Shown in pieces: positions 52,964 to 62,599 of a stretch of 64,000 nucleotides of DNA. The notes beneath the pieces are model-generated. The model saw only the letters and a list, made by a program, of their open reading frames with translations. It was not told the origin of the DNA and ran no database searches. A program made the position numbers and the translations under genes. The stretch is from Paenibacillus sp. Soil787 (lineage in GTDB: Bacteria > Bacillota > Bacilli > Paenibacillales > NBRC-103111): the NCBI RefSeq assembly GCF_001429545.1, contig NZ_LMSP01000045.1, forward strand, positions 63,731-127,730, in the 5' to 3' direction. Every line of letters starts with the position of its first letter. The first letter of the stretch is position 1.

Positions 52964-54058
52964 GTGAAGTTGTTACTTATATTAACGAGTATTGTAGTGG
53001 GAATTGTGTGCGTTATTGTTCTTTTTATGAAAGTTTACCCTGCTTTTGGGCGGAGACCCTCGAAGGAGAAGGCACAGGCTTTCTCTCGATCCTCTCAATA
53101 TTTGAATGGGAAATTTGAAAACCCTGTTCCTACCATGATGAATATGGGCTTCGGGAATACGGTGGGGATCTTGCGTGATTTTGCGAAAAACAGTCCTAAT
53201 CGACGTCCAAAAACGCAATTTGCGATGGGAACCCCCAATTTGATCAAGGATCAAGAAACGAAAGTGACTTGGTTTGGTCATTCCGCTTCCCTACTTACAA
53301 TCGATGGAAAAGCCCTATTATTAGATCCTATGCTCGGCAAAGCTCCTTCGCCGTTTCCATGGTTCGGGAAGGGAAGATATAGTGGGGGATTGCCCTTTGA
53401 AATTGTACAGCTGCCCGTGATTGATGCCGTTATTCTGTCACATGATCATTATGATCATTTGGATTATGGATCGATCATGAAAATAAAGGATAAAGTGAAC
53501 AAGTTTATTGTCCCTCTTGGGGTTGGCGGTCATCTGATCAGATGGGGTGTACAGCCTGAGAGGATCGAGGAGCATGATTGGTGGGAGGAGTTTATGTTTG
53601 AAGGTTTAACGATGGCCTGTACGCCAGCTACACACTTTTCGGGGAGAAGCATGACCGATCGTGGGGCTTCCCTTTGGTGCTCGTGGGTGATCAAAGGAAA
53701 GCAATGCAGCATCTTCTTCAGTGGTGATAGTGGTTATTCCTCTCATTTTAAAAAAATTGGGCTTAAATATGGTCCGTTCGATCTTACTCTGATGGAGTGC
53801 GGTCAATACGATGATCGCTGGTCTGATATTCATATGATGCCGGAAGAAACGGTCAAAGCCCATATGGATGTGAAGGGGAAGCTAATGATACCGATACATT
53901 GGGGAGCGTTCACGCTGGCCTTGCATGACTGGACAGATCCGGTAGAGCGTGCCATAAGGGCAGCGCAAACTAACAAAGTGTCAATTATCATACCGAAAAT
54001 AGGTCAAACTGTCATCGTGAATGCCGCGGAATATCCGATAGAAACTTGGTGGAAGTAG
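52964..54058 (+). CDS. Metallo-beta-lactamase-fold hydrolase (NAPE-PLD/UlaG-like)
   Basis: About 364 residues from a GTG at 52964 after GGAGG; upstream in-frame codons lack a ribosome site. One N-terminal membrane span (LLLILTSIVVGIVCVIVLF). Then the MBL fold: KVTWFGHSASLLTIDG, metal motif SHDHYDHLD, His in PATHFSGRSM, Asp in FFSGDSGYS, and His in IPIHWGAF. Probably a membrane-tethered hydrolase of a phospholipid- or lactone-type substrate; substrate unknown. Confidence 0.88.
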   Translation: MKLLLILTSIVVGIVCVIVLFMKVYPAFGRRPSKEKAQAFSRSSQYLNGKFENPVPTMMNMGFGNTVGILRDFAKNSPNRRPKTQFAMGTPNLIKDQETKVTWFGHSASLLTIDGKALLLDPMLGKAPSPFPWFGKGRYSGGLPFEIVQLPVIDAVILSHDHYDHLDYGSIMKIKDKVNKFIVPLGVGGHLIRWGVQPERIEEHDWWEEFMFEGLTMACTPATHFSGRSMTDRGASLWCSWVIKGKQCSIFFSGDSGYSSHFKKIGLKYGPFDLTLMECGQYDDRWSDIHMMPEETVKAHMDVKGKLMIPIHWGAFTLALHDWTDPVERAIRAAQTNKVSIIIPKIGQTVIVNAAEYPIETWWK

Positions 54059-54240
54059 AGGAGTCAAGCAGTTTCGTCATACCCATGAGTTTGTAAAGAC
54101 GCAATAACTACGTGAAGAAGATTGCCGAAGAGACAGCGGAGTCTTCAAGGTCTCCGAGGTAAGAACTGGATACTAAGACGGCCACATGGTATTATGGATA
54201 AGGTTGGTAGATCGAAGTGATCAGGAGAGAAGAAGAATCT

Positions 54241-54666
54241 ATGGTTGAACAAAAAAGTGAACGAAAATTTCATTTTCTGGGTGTACTTCTGGGTATAGCG
54301 GTTGATAACTTGGGGACTTTGATATCGACTTCGTTAATTGGCGGTATATATTTTGCTAATCGCCCGGTGGATGAGCAGGATGTAAGTGTTATATATTCGA
54401 ATGTCGGCTTATTACTTTTGCTTATGGTAGTTGGTTTGTTCTGGTCGTTTCTTGGCGGATACATCGCCGCTAAAGTTGCGAAGCGTGCCGAATATTTCAA
54501 TGCAGCCATTATTGGCGTCATCGGCGCTGCAGTCGGATTTGATTCCATGTTAACTAATCATAGCATTCCGTTATGGTATGAGCTGCTTGGTTTTGTCGTC
54601 ATCGTACCGGTTTCACTATTAGGCGGATTCGTGGCCTTGAAGCTGAAAAAAGCCCCATTAAAATGA
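54241..54666 (+). CDS. Four-span membrane protein of unknown function
   Basis: About 141 residues from the ATG at 54241 (a GTG at 54217 is another option). Four hydrophobic segments (FLGVLLGIAVDNLGTLIS, VGLLLLLMVVGLFWSFLGGYIAA, AAIIGVIGAAVGFDSM, LLGFVVIVPVSLLGGFVALKL), rich in Gly. No family assigned. The 180 nt before it show nothing recognisable. Confidence 0.75.
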   Translation: MVEQKSERKFHFLGVLLGIAVDNLGTLISTSLIGGIYFANRPVDEQDVSVIYSNVGLLLLLMVVGLFWSFLGGYIAAKVAKRAEYFNAAIIGVIGAAVGFDSMLTNHSIPLWYELLGFVVIVPVSLLGGFVALKLKKAPLK

Positions 54667-54673
54667 ATGTTGG

Positions 54674-54721
54674 AACGTAAAAAGAGACTCAGTGATGTCG
54701 GTCACCGGGTCTCTTGACGTT
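54674..54721. terminator. Bidirectional terminator
   Basis: AACGT..AGAGAC..GTGA-TGTCGG-TCAC..GTCTCT..ACGTT, a three-step stem between convergent genes. Confidence 0.75.
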
Positions 54722-54730
54722 ATTAGCCCA

Positions 54731-55309
54731 TTAACTAGTTGTAGTCGGCATGTGGGCAAGCATGGTTTCCTTCACTTTGTCGATCGTTTCTTGTAAATTC
54801 ATATTCTCAAAAACATGCTCACAATCCTTGCGGTAGGAGACTTCCTCTATGTAGTGGTTCATGTAGTGGTCTATGACGTCCGTTGGTGTGTTTCGAGCAA
54901 GCATGCGTTCCAATATCGTTTGTTTGTTGACATAGATGAACAAGCGGATAGCTCTTTCTCCAAATGTATACTTGAAACGATTAGCAGCATAACGATTCAC
55001 AATGACATAGATAAGTCCGTCTTTGCGAAGCGCTTCATCGATGTCCGCTTTCTTAATCCCATAGAAATTCCCGTCAATTTCAACAGTTTGAAAAAATTCA
55101 CCTGCAATGTCACTATCGATGAACACTTTGCGCGAGATGAAATTGTAATCCTTCCCGTTGATTTCTTTGGGTCTAGGTATTCGAGTTGTGTAGGAGACGA
55201 CAGATGAGAAACCAAGCTCTTTGGCAATGTGATGGGCAATTGTTTTACGACCAGAACCGCTAGTGCCAGTAAAGACAAACACCAATCCATTCGTTTCATG
55301 ACTGCTCAT
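54731..55309 (-). CDS. Guanylate-kinase-like P-loop protein with altered Walker A
   Basis: 192 residues with guanylate-kinase architecture: P-loop FTGTSGSGRKTIAHHIA (~residues 11-27), GMP-binding-type SVVSYTTRIPRPKEINGKDYNF with FISRKVFID, and EIDGNFYGIKKADIDEAL. The P-loop reads GTSGSGRKT where guanylate kinases have GPSGxGKGT-like, so the Lys is displaced by Arg with Lys one residue later. The housekeeping gmk is normally elsewhere in the genome. May be a paralogue with a different substrate. ATG after AGGAGG on the minus strand. Confidence 0.8.
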   Translation of the reverse strand: MSSHETNGLVFVFTGTSGSGRKTIAHHIAKELGFSSVVSYTTRIPRPKEINGKDYNFISRKVFIDSDIAGEFFQTVEIDGNFYGIKKADIDEALRKDGLIYVIVNRYAANRFKYTFGERAIRLFIYVNKQTILERMLARNTPTDVIDHYMNHYIEEVSYRKDCEHVFENMNLQETIDKVKETMLAHMPTTTS

Positions 55310-55473
55310 ATCAATTCCTCCTTCATATAATGAAAGCGATATCTTGATAGATTCATTATAGTACGAAAATTCTGAAAATTAAAGAAATACTTTCTCGTTT
55401 TGATAGGAATCAAAGGGTAAAAATACGTTATAATAGATAGCAACACTTCGTTTAAATGGAAAGGAACCTAACT

Positions 55474-55704
55474 ATGCCTAAATATGCGAATTTGAGTGCG
55501 GAAGCAACGGAATTTCTACGTCAAAAAACGGGAAGCAATCACTTAGAGTGCTATACTTATATTGACGCAGAGCGTGGGGATGATAGTTTTTTTATCGTTA
55601 AAACGATCAACAAGGTCATTCAAGTTTCTTTTGCTGAAATGACCTATAATCCAAGCAGTTACCAGAGTTTGATGGAAGGTCTCTACCAGGCCATCTATGA
55701 ATAA
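55474..55704 (+). CDS. Small protein of unknown function
   Basis: 76 residues from the ATG at 55474 (AAAGGAACC upstream): MPKYANLSAEATEFLRQKTG, then SNHLECYTYIDAERGDDSFF and a C-terminal helix. Soluble, acidic. TATAAT at 55429 may be its -10. Nothing recognised. Confidence 0.65.
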   Translation: MPKYANLSAEATEFLRQKTGSNHLECYTYIDAERGDDSFFIVKTINKVIQVSFAEMTYNPSSYQSLMEGLYQAIYE

Positions 55705-55756
55705 ATACGTGACAACCCTATCGATAGATGGTAGGATGATCGTAATTGCATATCAT

Positions 55757-55945
55757 AGGAATTAGGTGCCATATATCCTTTCGGGTGTATGGTTAAAAGG
55801 GAAGACTGGTGAAATACCAGCACGGACCCGCCACTGTAAAAATCACCGTTGATCACGGTAACTCCTTGCTACATGTCACTGGGTAACAACCTGGGAAGGC
55901 GCAAGGGAATGATTTAAGTCAGGAGACCTGCCTAATTCAACAACA
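55757..55945 (+). ncRNA. Cobalamin (B12) riboswitch
   Basis: Conserved core elements are visible: GGTGCC, GGTTAAAAGGGAA, GGTGAAATACCAGCACGG in part, CCGCCACTGTAA, and the B12 box AAGTCAGGAGACCTGCC (55916-55932). It precedes the cbi operon and should turn it off when adenosyl- or other cobalamins are abundant, through the terminator at 56020-56060. Confidence 0.95.
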
Positions 55946-56018
55946 CAATAACCCTACGAGGAATTAGGGAGTGTTAGAGAGCGGTTACTTCTGGTTTTAT
56001 TAACTGTAGTAATTTACC

Positions 56019-56060
56019 AAGCATTTCTAACATAAGACTTATGTTAGACATGCTTTTTTT
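56019..56060 (+). terminator. Riboswitch expression-platform terminator
   Basis: AGCAT-TTCTAACATAAG / CTTATGTTAGACATGCT with short loop and TTTTTTTT, 33 nt before cbiH60. Confidence 0.85.
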
Positions 56061-56092
56061 TGTTGTGTACTAACGGGGAAGGGTGATTCAAG

Positions 56093-57787
56093 TTGTCGGG
56101 AAAATTACTCATTATCGGCTTTGGGCCGGGGAGTTTTGAACATATTACGAAGCGTGCTCGGGAAGCGATTGGGGAAAGTGAAGTTATCATCGGATATAAC
56201 ACCTATGTGGATCTTATAGCAGGTCTATTATCCGAACAGCAAGTGGTTCGAACAGGCATGACGGAAGAAGTGAGTCGTGCGCAAGAGGCTGTACGGCAAG
56301 CCAAGCAGGGTAAGAAAGTTGCCGTTATTTCCAGTGGAGACGCCGGTGTGTATGGGATGGCCGGTCTTGTCTATGAGGTATTAATGGAACAAGGCTGGAC
56401 CCGTGAGGATGGCGTCCAAGTGGAAGTGATTCCCGGCATTTCAGCGGTTCATTCAGCTGGTTCTCTGCTAGGTGCGCCTATTATGCATGATTCTTGCACG
56501 ATTAGCTTAAGTGATCATCTGACGCCATGGGAGCTGATTGCGAAGCGGGTTGAGGCAGCAGGGTTGGCTGATTTCGTCATTGCTCTCTATAACCCGCGAA
56601 GCGGTAGACGGACCAGACAAATCGTGGAGACTCAGCGCATTCTCCTTAAGCATCGTTCTCCTTTAACGCCTGTTGGGATTGTAAAAAGCGCGTATCGAGA
56701 TCGCGAGCATGTTGTAGTGACGACGCTTGCTGAAATGCTCAATCATGATATTGGCATGTTAACGACCATTATTATTGGTAATTCCGCAACCAAGCTGTAT
56801 GACGGTCTTATGATTACACCACGCGGTTATCAGCGGAAATACACATTAGGGGCTGAAACACAGCCGCTTAAACCACATCAAAGGTTGAAATCCGAGGCTG
56901 AGCCTTGGGCTTTGGAACAATTGGATGAGCAGGACTTTGATGAATCCATGGAGGAGTTCGATGAAGAAGATGAGCTCATGGATGATGTGGTTACTGAAAG
57001 CAAAGAACCTTCTCAACTGAAGTCATCTTCGAATTTGACTCCTAGTAACTCCTTACAACTTGCTATGGAAGCTTTGCAGCTAGTATCCAAAGGGAATGAA
57101 GAGGTGTCTTTTGAATTTGACAATAAGTTGACTGCAACCCAATCTATCTTTGAGTTTGCCGTAAGTCCCGGTATTGCGAATAAAAAGTTAACAGCAGCCC
57201 AACTGTGTGCGTTAGGCGAGATTGTTGGAGATCGAGGAGATATTGAATACTCACCGCATCATCAACTGATTGTTCGTGTGCAAACCAATAACCCTAAGCA
57301 GATTACATCCGAACTAAGTGAACTTGGTTTATTGTTATCACCGATTGGTGATGTTGCCCAAATCAAAGCATGCGACTTTTGTAATTTGGAAAAAGGTGAA
57401 TCTATTCCTTATGCGGAAGCCATCCATCATCGTATTGGTAATCTAGAAGTACCTAAAGAGTTGAAAATTGGGTTCAACGGGTGTGGAATGGCTTGTTATG
57501 GGGCTGTCCAGCAAGATATTGGCATCGTCTATCGCAAAGAGAAATTTGATTTATTTCTTGGCGGAAAAACAGTAGGTCGAAATGCACATGCGGCTCAACC
57601 TGTTGCAGAAGGAATTGATCCTGATGAGCTTGTCAATTTAGTTGGCAGAATCGTGGAACGTTACCAAAAAGAAGGACATCCGAACGAACGGTTTCATAAA
57701 TTTTTTAAGCGTGTCAAAGAAATTGAAGGCTACCGCCATCAAGAAATGGTAGGTTTCGTTATCGAAAATGCCATTTGCGGCGATTAG
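56093..57787 (+). CDS. cbiH60: CbiH60: precorrin/cobalt-factor III C17-methyltransferase fused to Fe-S/siroheme-like domain
   Basis: 564 residues. Residues 1-~250 are the CobJ/CbiH tetrapyrrole methylase (IIGFGPGSFEHIT, VAVISSGDAGVYGMAGLV, VIPGISAVHSAGSLLG). An acidic linker (~280-320, DEQDFDESMEEFDEEDELMDD) leads to a C-terminal nitrite/sulfite-reductase-type domain with CDFCNLEKG and GFNGCGMACYGAVQQD, four Cys for a 4Fe-4S cluster. The fusion is known in Bacillus megaterium as CbiH60, which performs the ring contraction in the anaerobic pathway. First gene after the cobalamin riboswitch; TTG start after GGGGAAGGGTG. Confidence 0.93.
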   Translation: MSGKLLIIGFGPGSFEHITKRAREAIGESEVIIGYNTYVDLIAGLLSEQQVVRTGMTEEVSRAQEAVRQAKQGKKVAVISSGDAGVYGMAGLVYEVLMEQGWTREDGVQVEVIPGISAVHSAGSLLGAPIMHDSCTISLSDHLTPWELIAKRVEAAGLADFVIALYNPRSGRRTRQIVETQRILLKHRSPLTPVGIVKSAYRDREHVVVTTLAEMLNHDIGMLTTIIIGNSATKLYDGLMITPRGYQRKYTLGAETQPLKPHQRLKSEAEPWALEQLDEQDFDESMEEFDEEDELMDDVVTESKEPSQLKSSSNLTPSNSLQLAMEALQLVSKGNEEVSFEFDNKLTATQSIFEFAVSPGIANKKLTAAQLCALGEIVGDRGDIEYSPHHQLIVRVQTNNPKQITSELSELGLLLSPIGDVAQIKACDFCNLEKGESIPYAEAIHHRIGNLEVPKELKIGFNGCGMACYGAVQQDIGIVYRKEKFDLFLGGKTVGRNAHAAQPVAEGIDPDELVNLVGRIVERYQKEGHPNERFHKFFKRVKEIEGYRHQEMVGFVIENAICGD

Positions 57788-57806
57788 AATGAGGGGGAAA
57801 TAAAGG

Positions 57807-58802
57807 ATGAATGCTGTTTTATTTGTGGGTCATGGGAGTCGGGAAGAAGGCGGGAATGAGGAAGTTCGCCAATTCGTTTCCGAAATTGCAAGCAAAATGA
57901 ACGAGCAAATTGTGGAGACATGTTTTCTTGAATTTGTTCAACCAACGATCATGCAAGGAATTGACCGCTGTGTAGAATTAAGAGCCACTCATATTGTGGT
58001 CATTCCAATTATCTTATTTGCGGCTGGGCATGCGAAAATTCATATCCCGTCTGCTATTGATGACGCGAAAATTAAATATCCTTTGGTGAAATTTACATAC
58101 GGCAGACCTATTGGGGTGCATGAACAAATTCTGGGTATTTTATCCTCCAGGGTAGAAGATCTCGGAGTTCAAGTGAAAGAGGACTTAGGTGAAACAGCGT
58201 TGCTCATCGTAGGACGTGGAAGCAGTGATGCAGATGCGAATAGCGATCTGTTTAAAATCTCTCGCTTATTCTGGGAGAAGCTTCAGGTGAAATGGGTGGA
58301 AACCGCTTTTATCGGAGTTACGGCACCACTGATGGATGCTGGGATTGAGCGCTGTTTGCTGCTTGGGGCGAAGAATGTCATCATTTTGCCGTATTTCCTG
58401 TTCACAGGTGTTTTAATTGGACGTATGGAACAGATGGTTCAAGGATATCGGGAAACTTATCCGGATAAACAATTCCAGATGGCTCCTTATTTTGGCTTTC
58501 ATCCGCTGCTTCAGGAGATTCTGATTGGACGCGCACAGGAAGCGCTCCAGGATGAAGTGAAGATGAACTGTGACATGTGCCAATATCGGCTTGAGGCGAT
58601 GAAGCATATTGATCATCATCACCATCATGATCATGACGATCATCACCATCACGACCATGACCATCATGATCACGAGCATAAACACGATCACGATCATCAT
58701 GATCATGATCACGAGCATAAACACGATCACGATCGTCACGACCATGATCACAAGCATGATCACGAGCATGACCATGCTCATTCAAGAGGTGACAAAAGAT
58801 GA
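57807..58802 (+). CDS. cbiX: Sirohydrochlorin cobaltochelatase CbiX with His-rich tail
   Basis: 331 residues; inserts cobalt into sirohydrochlorin at the start of the cobalamin branch. Two CbiX-type halves: LFVGHGSREEGGNEEV (His ~10) and VIPIILFAAGHAKIHIP with catalytic His; then ALLIVGRGSSDADANSD and FLFTGVLIGRM. A Cys motif MNCDMCQYR (MxCxxC, Fe-S in the Bacillus enzyme) is followed by ~60 residues of His/Asp/Glu/Lys, encoded partly by a tandem repeat. The tail may bind or store cobalt. Overlaps cbiJ by 4 nt. Confidence 0.95.
   Translation: MNAVLFVGHGSREEGGNEEVRQFVSEIASKMNEQIVETCFLEFVQPTIMQGIDRCVELRATHIVVIPIILFAAGHAKIHIPSAIDDAKIKYPLVKFTYGRPIGVHEQILGILSSRVEDLGVQVKEDLGETALLIVGRGSSDADANSDLFKISRLFWEKLQVKWVETAFIGVTAPLMDAGIERCLLLGAKNVIILPYFLFTGVLIGRMEQMVQGYRETYPDKQFQMAPYFGFHPLLQEILIGRAQEALQDEVKMNCDMCQYRLEAMKHIDHHHHHDHDDHHHHDHDHHDHEHKHDHDHHDHDHEHKHDHDRHDHDHKHDHEHDHAHSRGDKR
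58610..58785 (+). repeat. Tandem GATCAY/CAYGAY codon repeats encoding a His-Asp tail
   Basis: Long run of GAT/GAC-CAT/CAC codons; the larger unit CGAGCATAAACACGATCACG occurs twice (~58673 and ~58712). Confidence 0.85.
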
Positions 58803-59575
58803 TACTCGTTCTTGCAGGTACAAGTGACGCGAGGGAGCTGGCGTTAGGAATTCGCGCAGCAGGTTATGCTGTGCTCACAACAGTTGTGACCGAAAGCGCA
58901 GCGAAAAGCATGGAGGCGGAAGGTCTTCCTGTACTCACAGGTCGCCTAACCGCGGAAGATATGAACAAGCTTATTCAGGATAATGGCTTGCGCGTAGTTG
59001 TTGATGCGACCCACCCTTTTGCGGAGGAAGCGTCGAAGAATGCGATGGCGGCTGCGAAGCTGGCGGCTGTACCTTATGTTCGTTTCGAACGTCAAAGCTT
59101 GTCCATCGAGGAAGGGGCGCTCATCACGACGGTTGACGATTATAAACAGGCTGCAGAATTGGCAGCTGAGAAGCGTGGCAGCATTATGCTGACAACCGGC
59201 AGCAAAACATTGAAAATTTTTGCTGATCGTCTGATCGGCCTTCCAGATACTAGGCTCATTGCGCGGATGCTTCCACGCCAAGATAATATGGAAAAATGTG
59301 AGGAACTAGGCATTGAGCAGAAAAATATTGTGGCCATGCAGGGCCCTTTTTCTAAAGAGTTAAATAAAGCTCTCTATGACCATTACAAAGTTACCTTGAT
59401 GATAACGAAAGAAAGCGGGAAAGTCGGTGCTGTGGATGAGAAGCTCGAAGCAGCGCTGGAAATGGGTATTCCGAGTATTGTCATAGGTAGACCGGAACTT
59501 GAATATGGGACGCATTATTCTGACTTTCAAGGCGTTATCCAATTTATAAATGATTGCATTCATAAGGAGGGCTAA
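58799..59575 (+). CDS. cbiJ: Precorrin-6A / cobalt-precorrin-6A reductase
   Basis: 258 residues. N-terminal MILVLAGTSDARELALGIR and the VVDATHPFAEEASKNAM motif define the CobK/CbiJ family, with YVRFERQSL and a C-terminal TKESGKVGAVDEK. Reduces the corrin ring with NAD(P)H. ATG overlaps the cbiX stop. Confidence 0.95.
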   Translation: MILVLAGTSDARELALGIRAAGYAVLTTVVTESAAKSMEAEGLPVLTGRLTAEDMNKLIQDNGLRVVVDATHPFAEEASKNAMAAAKLAAVPYVRFERQSLSIEEGALITTVDDYKQAAELAAEKRGSIMLTTGSKTLKIFADRLIGLPDTRLIARMLPRQDNMEKCEELGIEQKNIVAMQGPFSKELNKALYDHYKVTLMITKESGKVGAVDEKLEAALEMGIPSIVIGRPELEYGTHYSDFQGVIQFINDCIHKEG

Positions 59576-59580
59576 ATACG

Positions 59581-60231
59581 ATGGATTTTCACACGGATTT
59601 TAAACCTTTAACGGTTCAACCGCAAGAAATTGAAGAGAAAAGCTTTGAGATGATTACAGAGGAATTAGGCGAGCATACGTTTACTGCGGAGCAATATCCA
59701 GTTGTACAGCGTGTCATTCATGCTTCAGCGGATTTTGAATTAGGACGCAGTCTTGTCTTTCACCCAAGAGCAATCGAAGCGGGTATTGCTGCCATTCGAG
59801 CTGGTAAACTCGTTGTTGCCGATGTTCAGATGGTGCAAGTCGGCATCAGCAAACCGCGTATCGAGCAATTCGGCGGCGATGTGAGAGTGTATATCTCGGA
59901 CAAGGATGTCATGGAAGAAGCAAAGCGTCTGAACACGACACGGGCGATTATTTCAATTCGCAAAGCGATTAAGGAAGCGGATGGCGCTATTTATGCGATT
60001 GGGAATGCACCGACTGCCCTGCTGGAGCTGATTCGACTCGTCAAAGAAGGAATCGCGAAGCCAGGGCTCATCGTCGGTGTGCCTGTTGGCTTCGTTTCCG
60101 CAGCGGAATCGAAAGATGAACTGGCCAAGCTGGACATTCCGTTCATCACGAACATCGGCCGCAAAGGCGGAAGTCCCGTTGCTGTCGCAGCCGTCAACGC
60201 GCTGTCCATCATGGCGGCGCGCAAGGAGTAG
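59581..60231 (+). CDS. cbiC: Precorrin-8X methylmutase
   Basis: 216 residues; moves a methyl from C11 to C12 to give (cobalt-)hydrogenobyrinate/cobyrinate skeleton. Signature QRVIHASADFELG with catalytic His, AIGNAPTALLELI, VGVPVGFVSAAESKDEL and NIGRKGGSPVAVAAVNAL. ATG follows AAGGAGGGC. Confidence 0.96.
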   Translation: MDFHTDFKPLTVQPQEIEEKSFEMITEELGEHTFTAEQYPVVQRVIHASADFELGRSLVFHPRAIEAGIAAIRAGKLVVADVQMVQVGISKPRIEQFGGDVRVYISDKDVMEEAKRLNTTRAIISIRKAIKEADGAIYAIGNAPTALLELIRLVKEGIAKPGLIVGVPVGFVSAAESKDELAKLDIPFITNIGRKGGSPVAVAAVNALSIMAARKE

Positions 60232-60236
60232 CGCCT

Positions 60237-61367
60237 ATGGAGGAAGTACCGGGCAAGCCGCTGCGCCACGGCTACACCACCGGCTCCTGCGCAACCGCAG
60301 GAGCCAAAGCAGCACTAGTGGCGCTCATCGAGCAAGCGCCACAAACGCACGTGCACATCCGTATCCCCATCGGGGAGACGGTTGAGTTTGCCCTGCACAG
60401 CTGCGCGTACACGCAGCTGTGGGGCGAAGCCGCCGTCATCAAGGACGGCGGCGATGATCCCGATGCGACGCACGGTGCGGAGATCATCGTGCGCGTGAGC
60501 TTCCGTGCCGAGCCTGGCGTCGGCATCGATGGGGGTGTCGGGGTTGGGCGCGTGACGAAGCCCGGCCTGCCGGTTGAGATCGGTCAAGCAGCGATCAACC
60601 CGGTTCCGCGGAAAATGATCCGCGAAACCGTGCAGGAGGTGCTTGATCAGTACGAGATCGTGCACGGTGTAGACGTGCTCGTCTCTGTGCCCGCCGGCGA
60701 AGAAATCGCCAAGAAGACGCTGAACGGGCGTCTTGGCATCCTCGGCGGCATCTCGATTCTCGGCACCCGTGGCACGGTGGTGCCATTCTCGAGTGCGGCC
60801 TACAAGGCCAGTGTCGCACAAGCGATTCGCGTAGCCGTGAAATGCGGCTGCAAGCATCTGGTGCTCTCGACCGGCGGCCGGACGGAAATATTCGGGATTA
60901 ACATGTATCCCGAGCTTCCGGAGGAAGCTTTTATCGAGATGGGCGATTTTGTCGGGTTTGCTCTGATACAAGCCCAAAGACAAGGGATTCGTAAGGTAAC
61001 TTTGGTCGGCATGATGGGCAAGTTCTCTAAGGTGGCACAAGGTGTGATGATGGTGCATTCGAAAAGTGCTCCAGTTGATTTTGGGTTTCTTGCACAGGTC
61101 GCAATTGAATCGGAAGCGTCCGATGCACTTGTTGAAGAAATCAGGGGCGCTAACACAGCCTCGCAGGTTGGAGATTTAATGGCGGCTACGGGAAATTTGC
61201 GTTATTTTGAGCGGTTGTGCGAGCGATGCAACCTAGCTGGACTAGAAGAGGTTGCGAGAGACGGGTTTGATTTCATAGAAACAGTGATCATTTCAATGAA
61301 AGCCGAACTCTTAGGGAAATCGGCGATGGTGAAGCGGAGCGAGAATGGAGAGATGGCATACGAATGA
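60237..61367 (+). CDS. cbiD: Cobalt-precorrin-5B C1-methyltransferase
   Basis: 376 residues; methylates C1 in the anaerobic pathway. Opens with [19 protein letters not shown], the CbiD signature, and has [31 protein letters not shown] central motif (in part INPVPRKMI) and [20 protein letters not shown]. The first ~650 nt are much richer in G+C than the rest. Presence of cbiD marks the oxygen-independent route. Confidence 0.96.
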   Translation: MEEVPGKPLRHGYTTGSCATAGAKAALVALIEQAPQTHVHIRIPIGETVEFALHSCAYTQLWGEAAVIKDGGDDPDATHGAEIIVRVSFRAEPGVGIDGGVGVGRVTKPGLPVEIGQAAINPVPRKMIRETVQEVLDQYEIVHGVDVLVSVPAGEEIAKKTLNGRLGILGGISILGTRGTVVPFSSAAYKASVAQAIRVAVKCGCKHLVLSTGGRTEIFGINMYPELPEEAFIEMGDFVGFALIQAQRQGIRKVTLVGMMGKFSKVAQGVMMVHSKSAPVDFGFLAQVAIESEASDALVEEIRGANTASQVGDLMAATGNLRYFERLCERCNLAGLEEVARDGFDFIETVIISMKAELLGKSAMVKRSENGEMAYE

Positions 61368-62599
61368 GTAGAAGCGTGAAAGTGATTGGTGTAGGCGATA
61401 ACGGACAAGGGAGCCTGCTCCCTTTATATATCAAATGGATTCATGAAAGTGAAGTGCTTGTTGGCGGCGAGCGGAATCTGGCCTTTTTTCCAGAATATAA
61501 GGGTGAGAAGATCGTCATAAAAGGCAGCTTGCCAGAGCTGATGAGTAAACTCCAGAAAGAAGATCGTTCCGTTGTTATCTTGGCTTCGGGGGACCCGCTC
61601 TTCTACGGGATTGGCGGTTATGTAGAGAAGAAGTTGGAAGGTGTACAAATTTACCCGGCTGTTAGCTCAATCCAACTGGCTTTTGCCCGCATGGGGGAAA
61701 GCTGGCACGATGCTTATATCACAAGTGTTCATGGACGGAGCATCAAGGGCTTGGCGCAGCGAATTGACGGGAAAGACAAAGTGGCCCTGCTCACGGATGA
61801 AACGAATTCACCGAGTGCGATTGCGGCTTATTTGCTTTCTTTTGGGATGACTGAGTATCGTGCCTTTGTGGCAGAAAATTTGGACGGAGCCGAAGAACGC
61901 TGTGGTTGGTACGATTTGGACCAGCTGGCCACGGAAACATTTTCACCGCTCAATGTGGTTATTTTGAAAAAACAAGCCCAAGGTCCTGTATGGCCGATTG
62001 GCATTGAAGATGATCAATTCGCCCAACGCAAACCGGATAAAGGGCTAATCACGAAAAAAGAAATTCGTGTATTAAGCGTCAGTCAATTAGCTTTACAAGT
62101 GGATAGTGTCGTATGGGATATTGGCACTTGTACAGGTTCCATTGCCATTGAGGCAGCACGCATAGCTCGTGAAGGCGCCGTATTTGCTATCGAGAAAAAC
62201 GAAGACGATCTCCAAAATTGCTTGGAAAACAGCGCCAAATTTCGTGTTGATCTTACGGCCGTGCATGGCAGAGCACCAAAGGGTCTCGATGCTTTCGATG
62301 ATCCGGATGCGATCTTTATTGGCGGAAGCGGCGGAGAGATGCAAGAGCTGCTTGAAATATGTGCAGCTAGACTGAAGCCGAATGGCAGGATTGTGTTGAA
62401 TGCAGCGACGATAGAGACGTTATACGAGGCTGATAAGACGTTCGAGAAGGTTGGTTTCGGGACGCAAATTTCGCTTGTACAAGTATCGCGCAGCAAGCCT
62501 ATCCTTCATATGAAACGATTCGATGCACTGAATCCGATCTACATCATCACAGCGCAGCGCAAGCAGACAGATATTGAGGGAGGAACAGGTGATGAGTAA
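61364..62599 (+). CDS. cbiET: Bifunctional cobalt-precorrin-7 C5-methyltransferase / C15-methyltransferase-decarboxylase
   Basis: 411 residues. N-terminal half CbiE ([31 protein letters not shown]); C-terminal half CbiT ([21 protein letters not shown] as SAM site, [15 protein letters not shown]). The ATG overlaps the cbiD stop. Confidence 0.95.
   Translation: MSRSVKVIGVGDNGQGSLLPLYIKWIHESEVLVGGERNLAFFPEYKGEKIVIKGSLPELMSKLQKEDRSVVILASGDPLFYGIGGYVEKKLEGVQIYPAVSSIQLAFARMGESWHDAYITSVHGRSIKGLAQRIDGKDKVALLTDETNSPSAIAAYLLSFGMTEYRAFVAENLDGAEERCGWYDLDQLATETFSPLNVVILKKQAQGPVWPIGIEDDQFAQRKPDKGLITKKEIRVLSVSQLALQVDSVVWDIGTCTGSIAIEAARIAREGAVFAIEKNEDDLQNCLENSAKFRVDLTAVHGRAPKGLDAFDDPDAIFIGGSGGEMQELLEICAARLKPNGRIVLNAATIETLYEADKTFEKVGFGTQISLVQVSRSKPILHMKRFDALNPIYIITAQRKQTDIEGGTGDE

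Noticed and set aside
58610-58785. CRISPR-like array
   Set aside because: The repeats are contiguous codon repeats within cbiX without spacers of uniform size.
58402-58827. Long open frames on both strands over the His-rich end of cbiX
   Set aside because: They are produced by the GATCAT-type codon repeats; translations are monotonous and lack ribosome sites.
60315-61058. A 247-codon minus-strand frame opposite cbiD
   Set aside because: It arises from the G+C-rich codon usage of cbiD; no family features or start signal.
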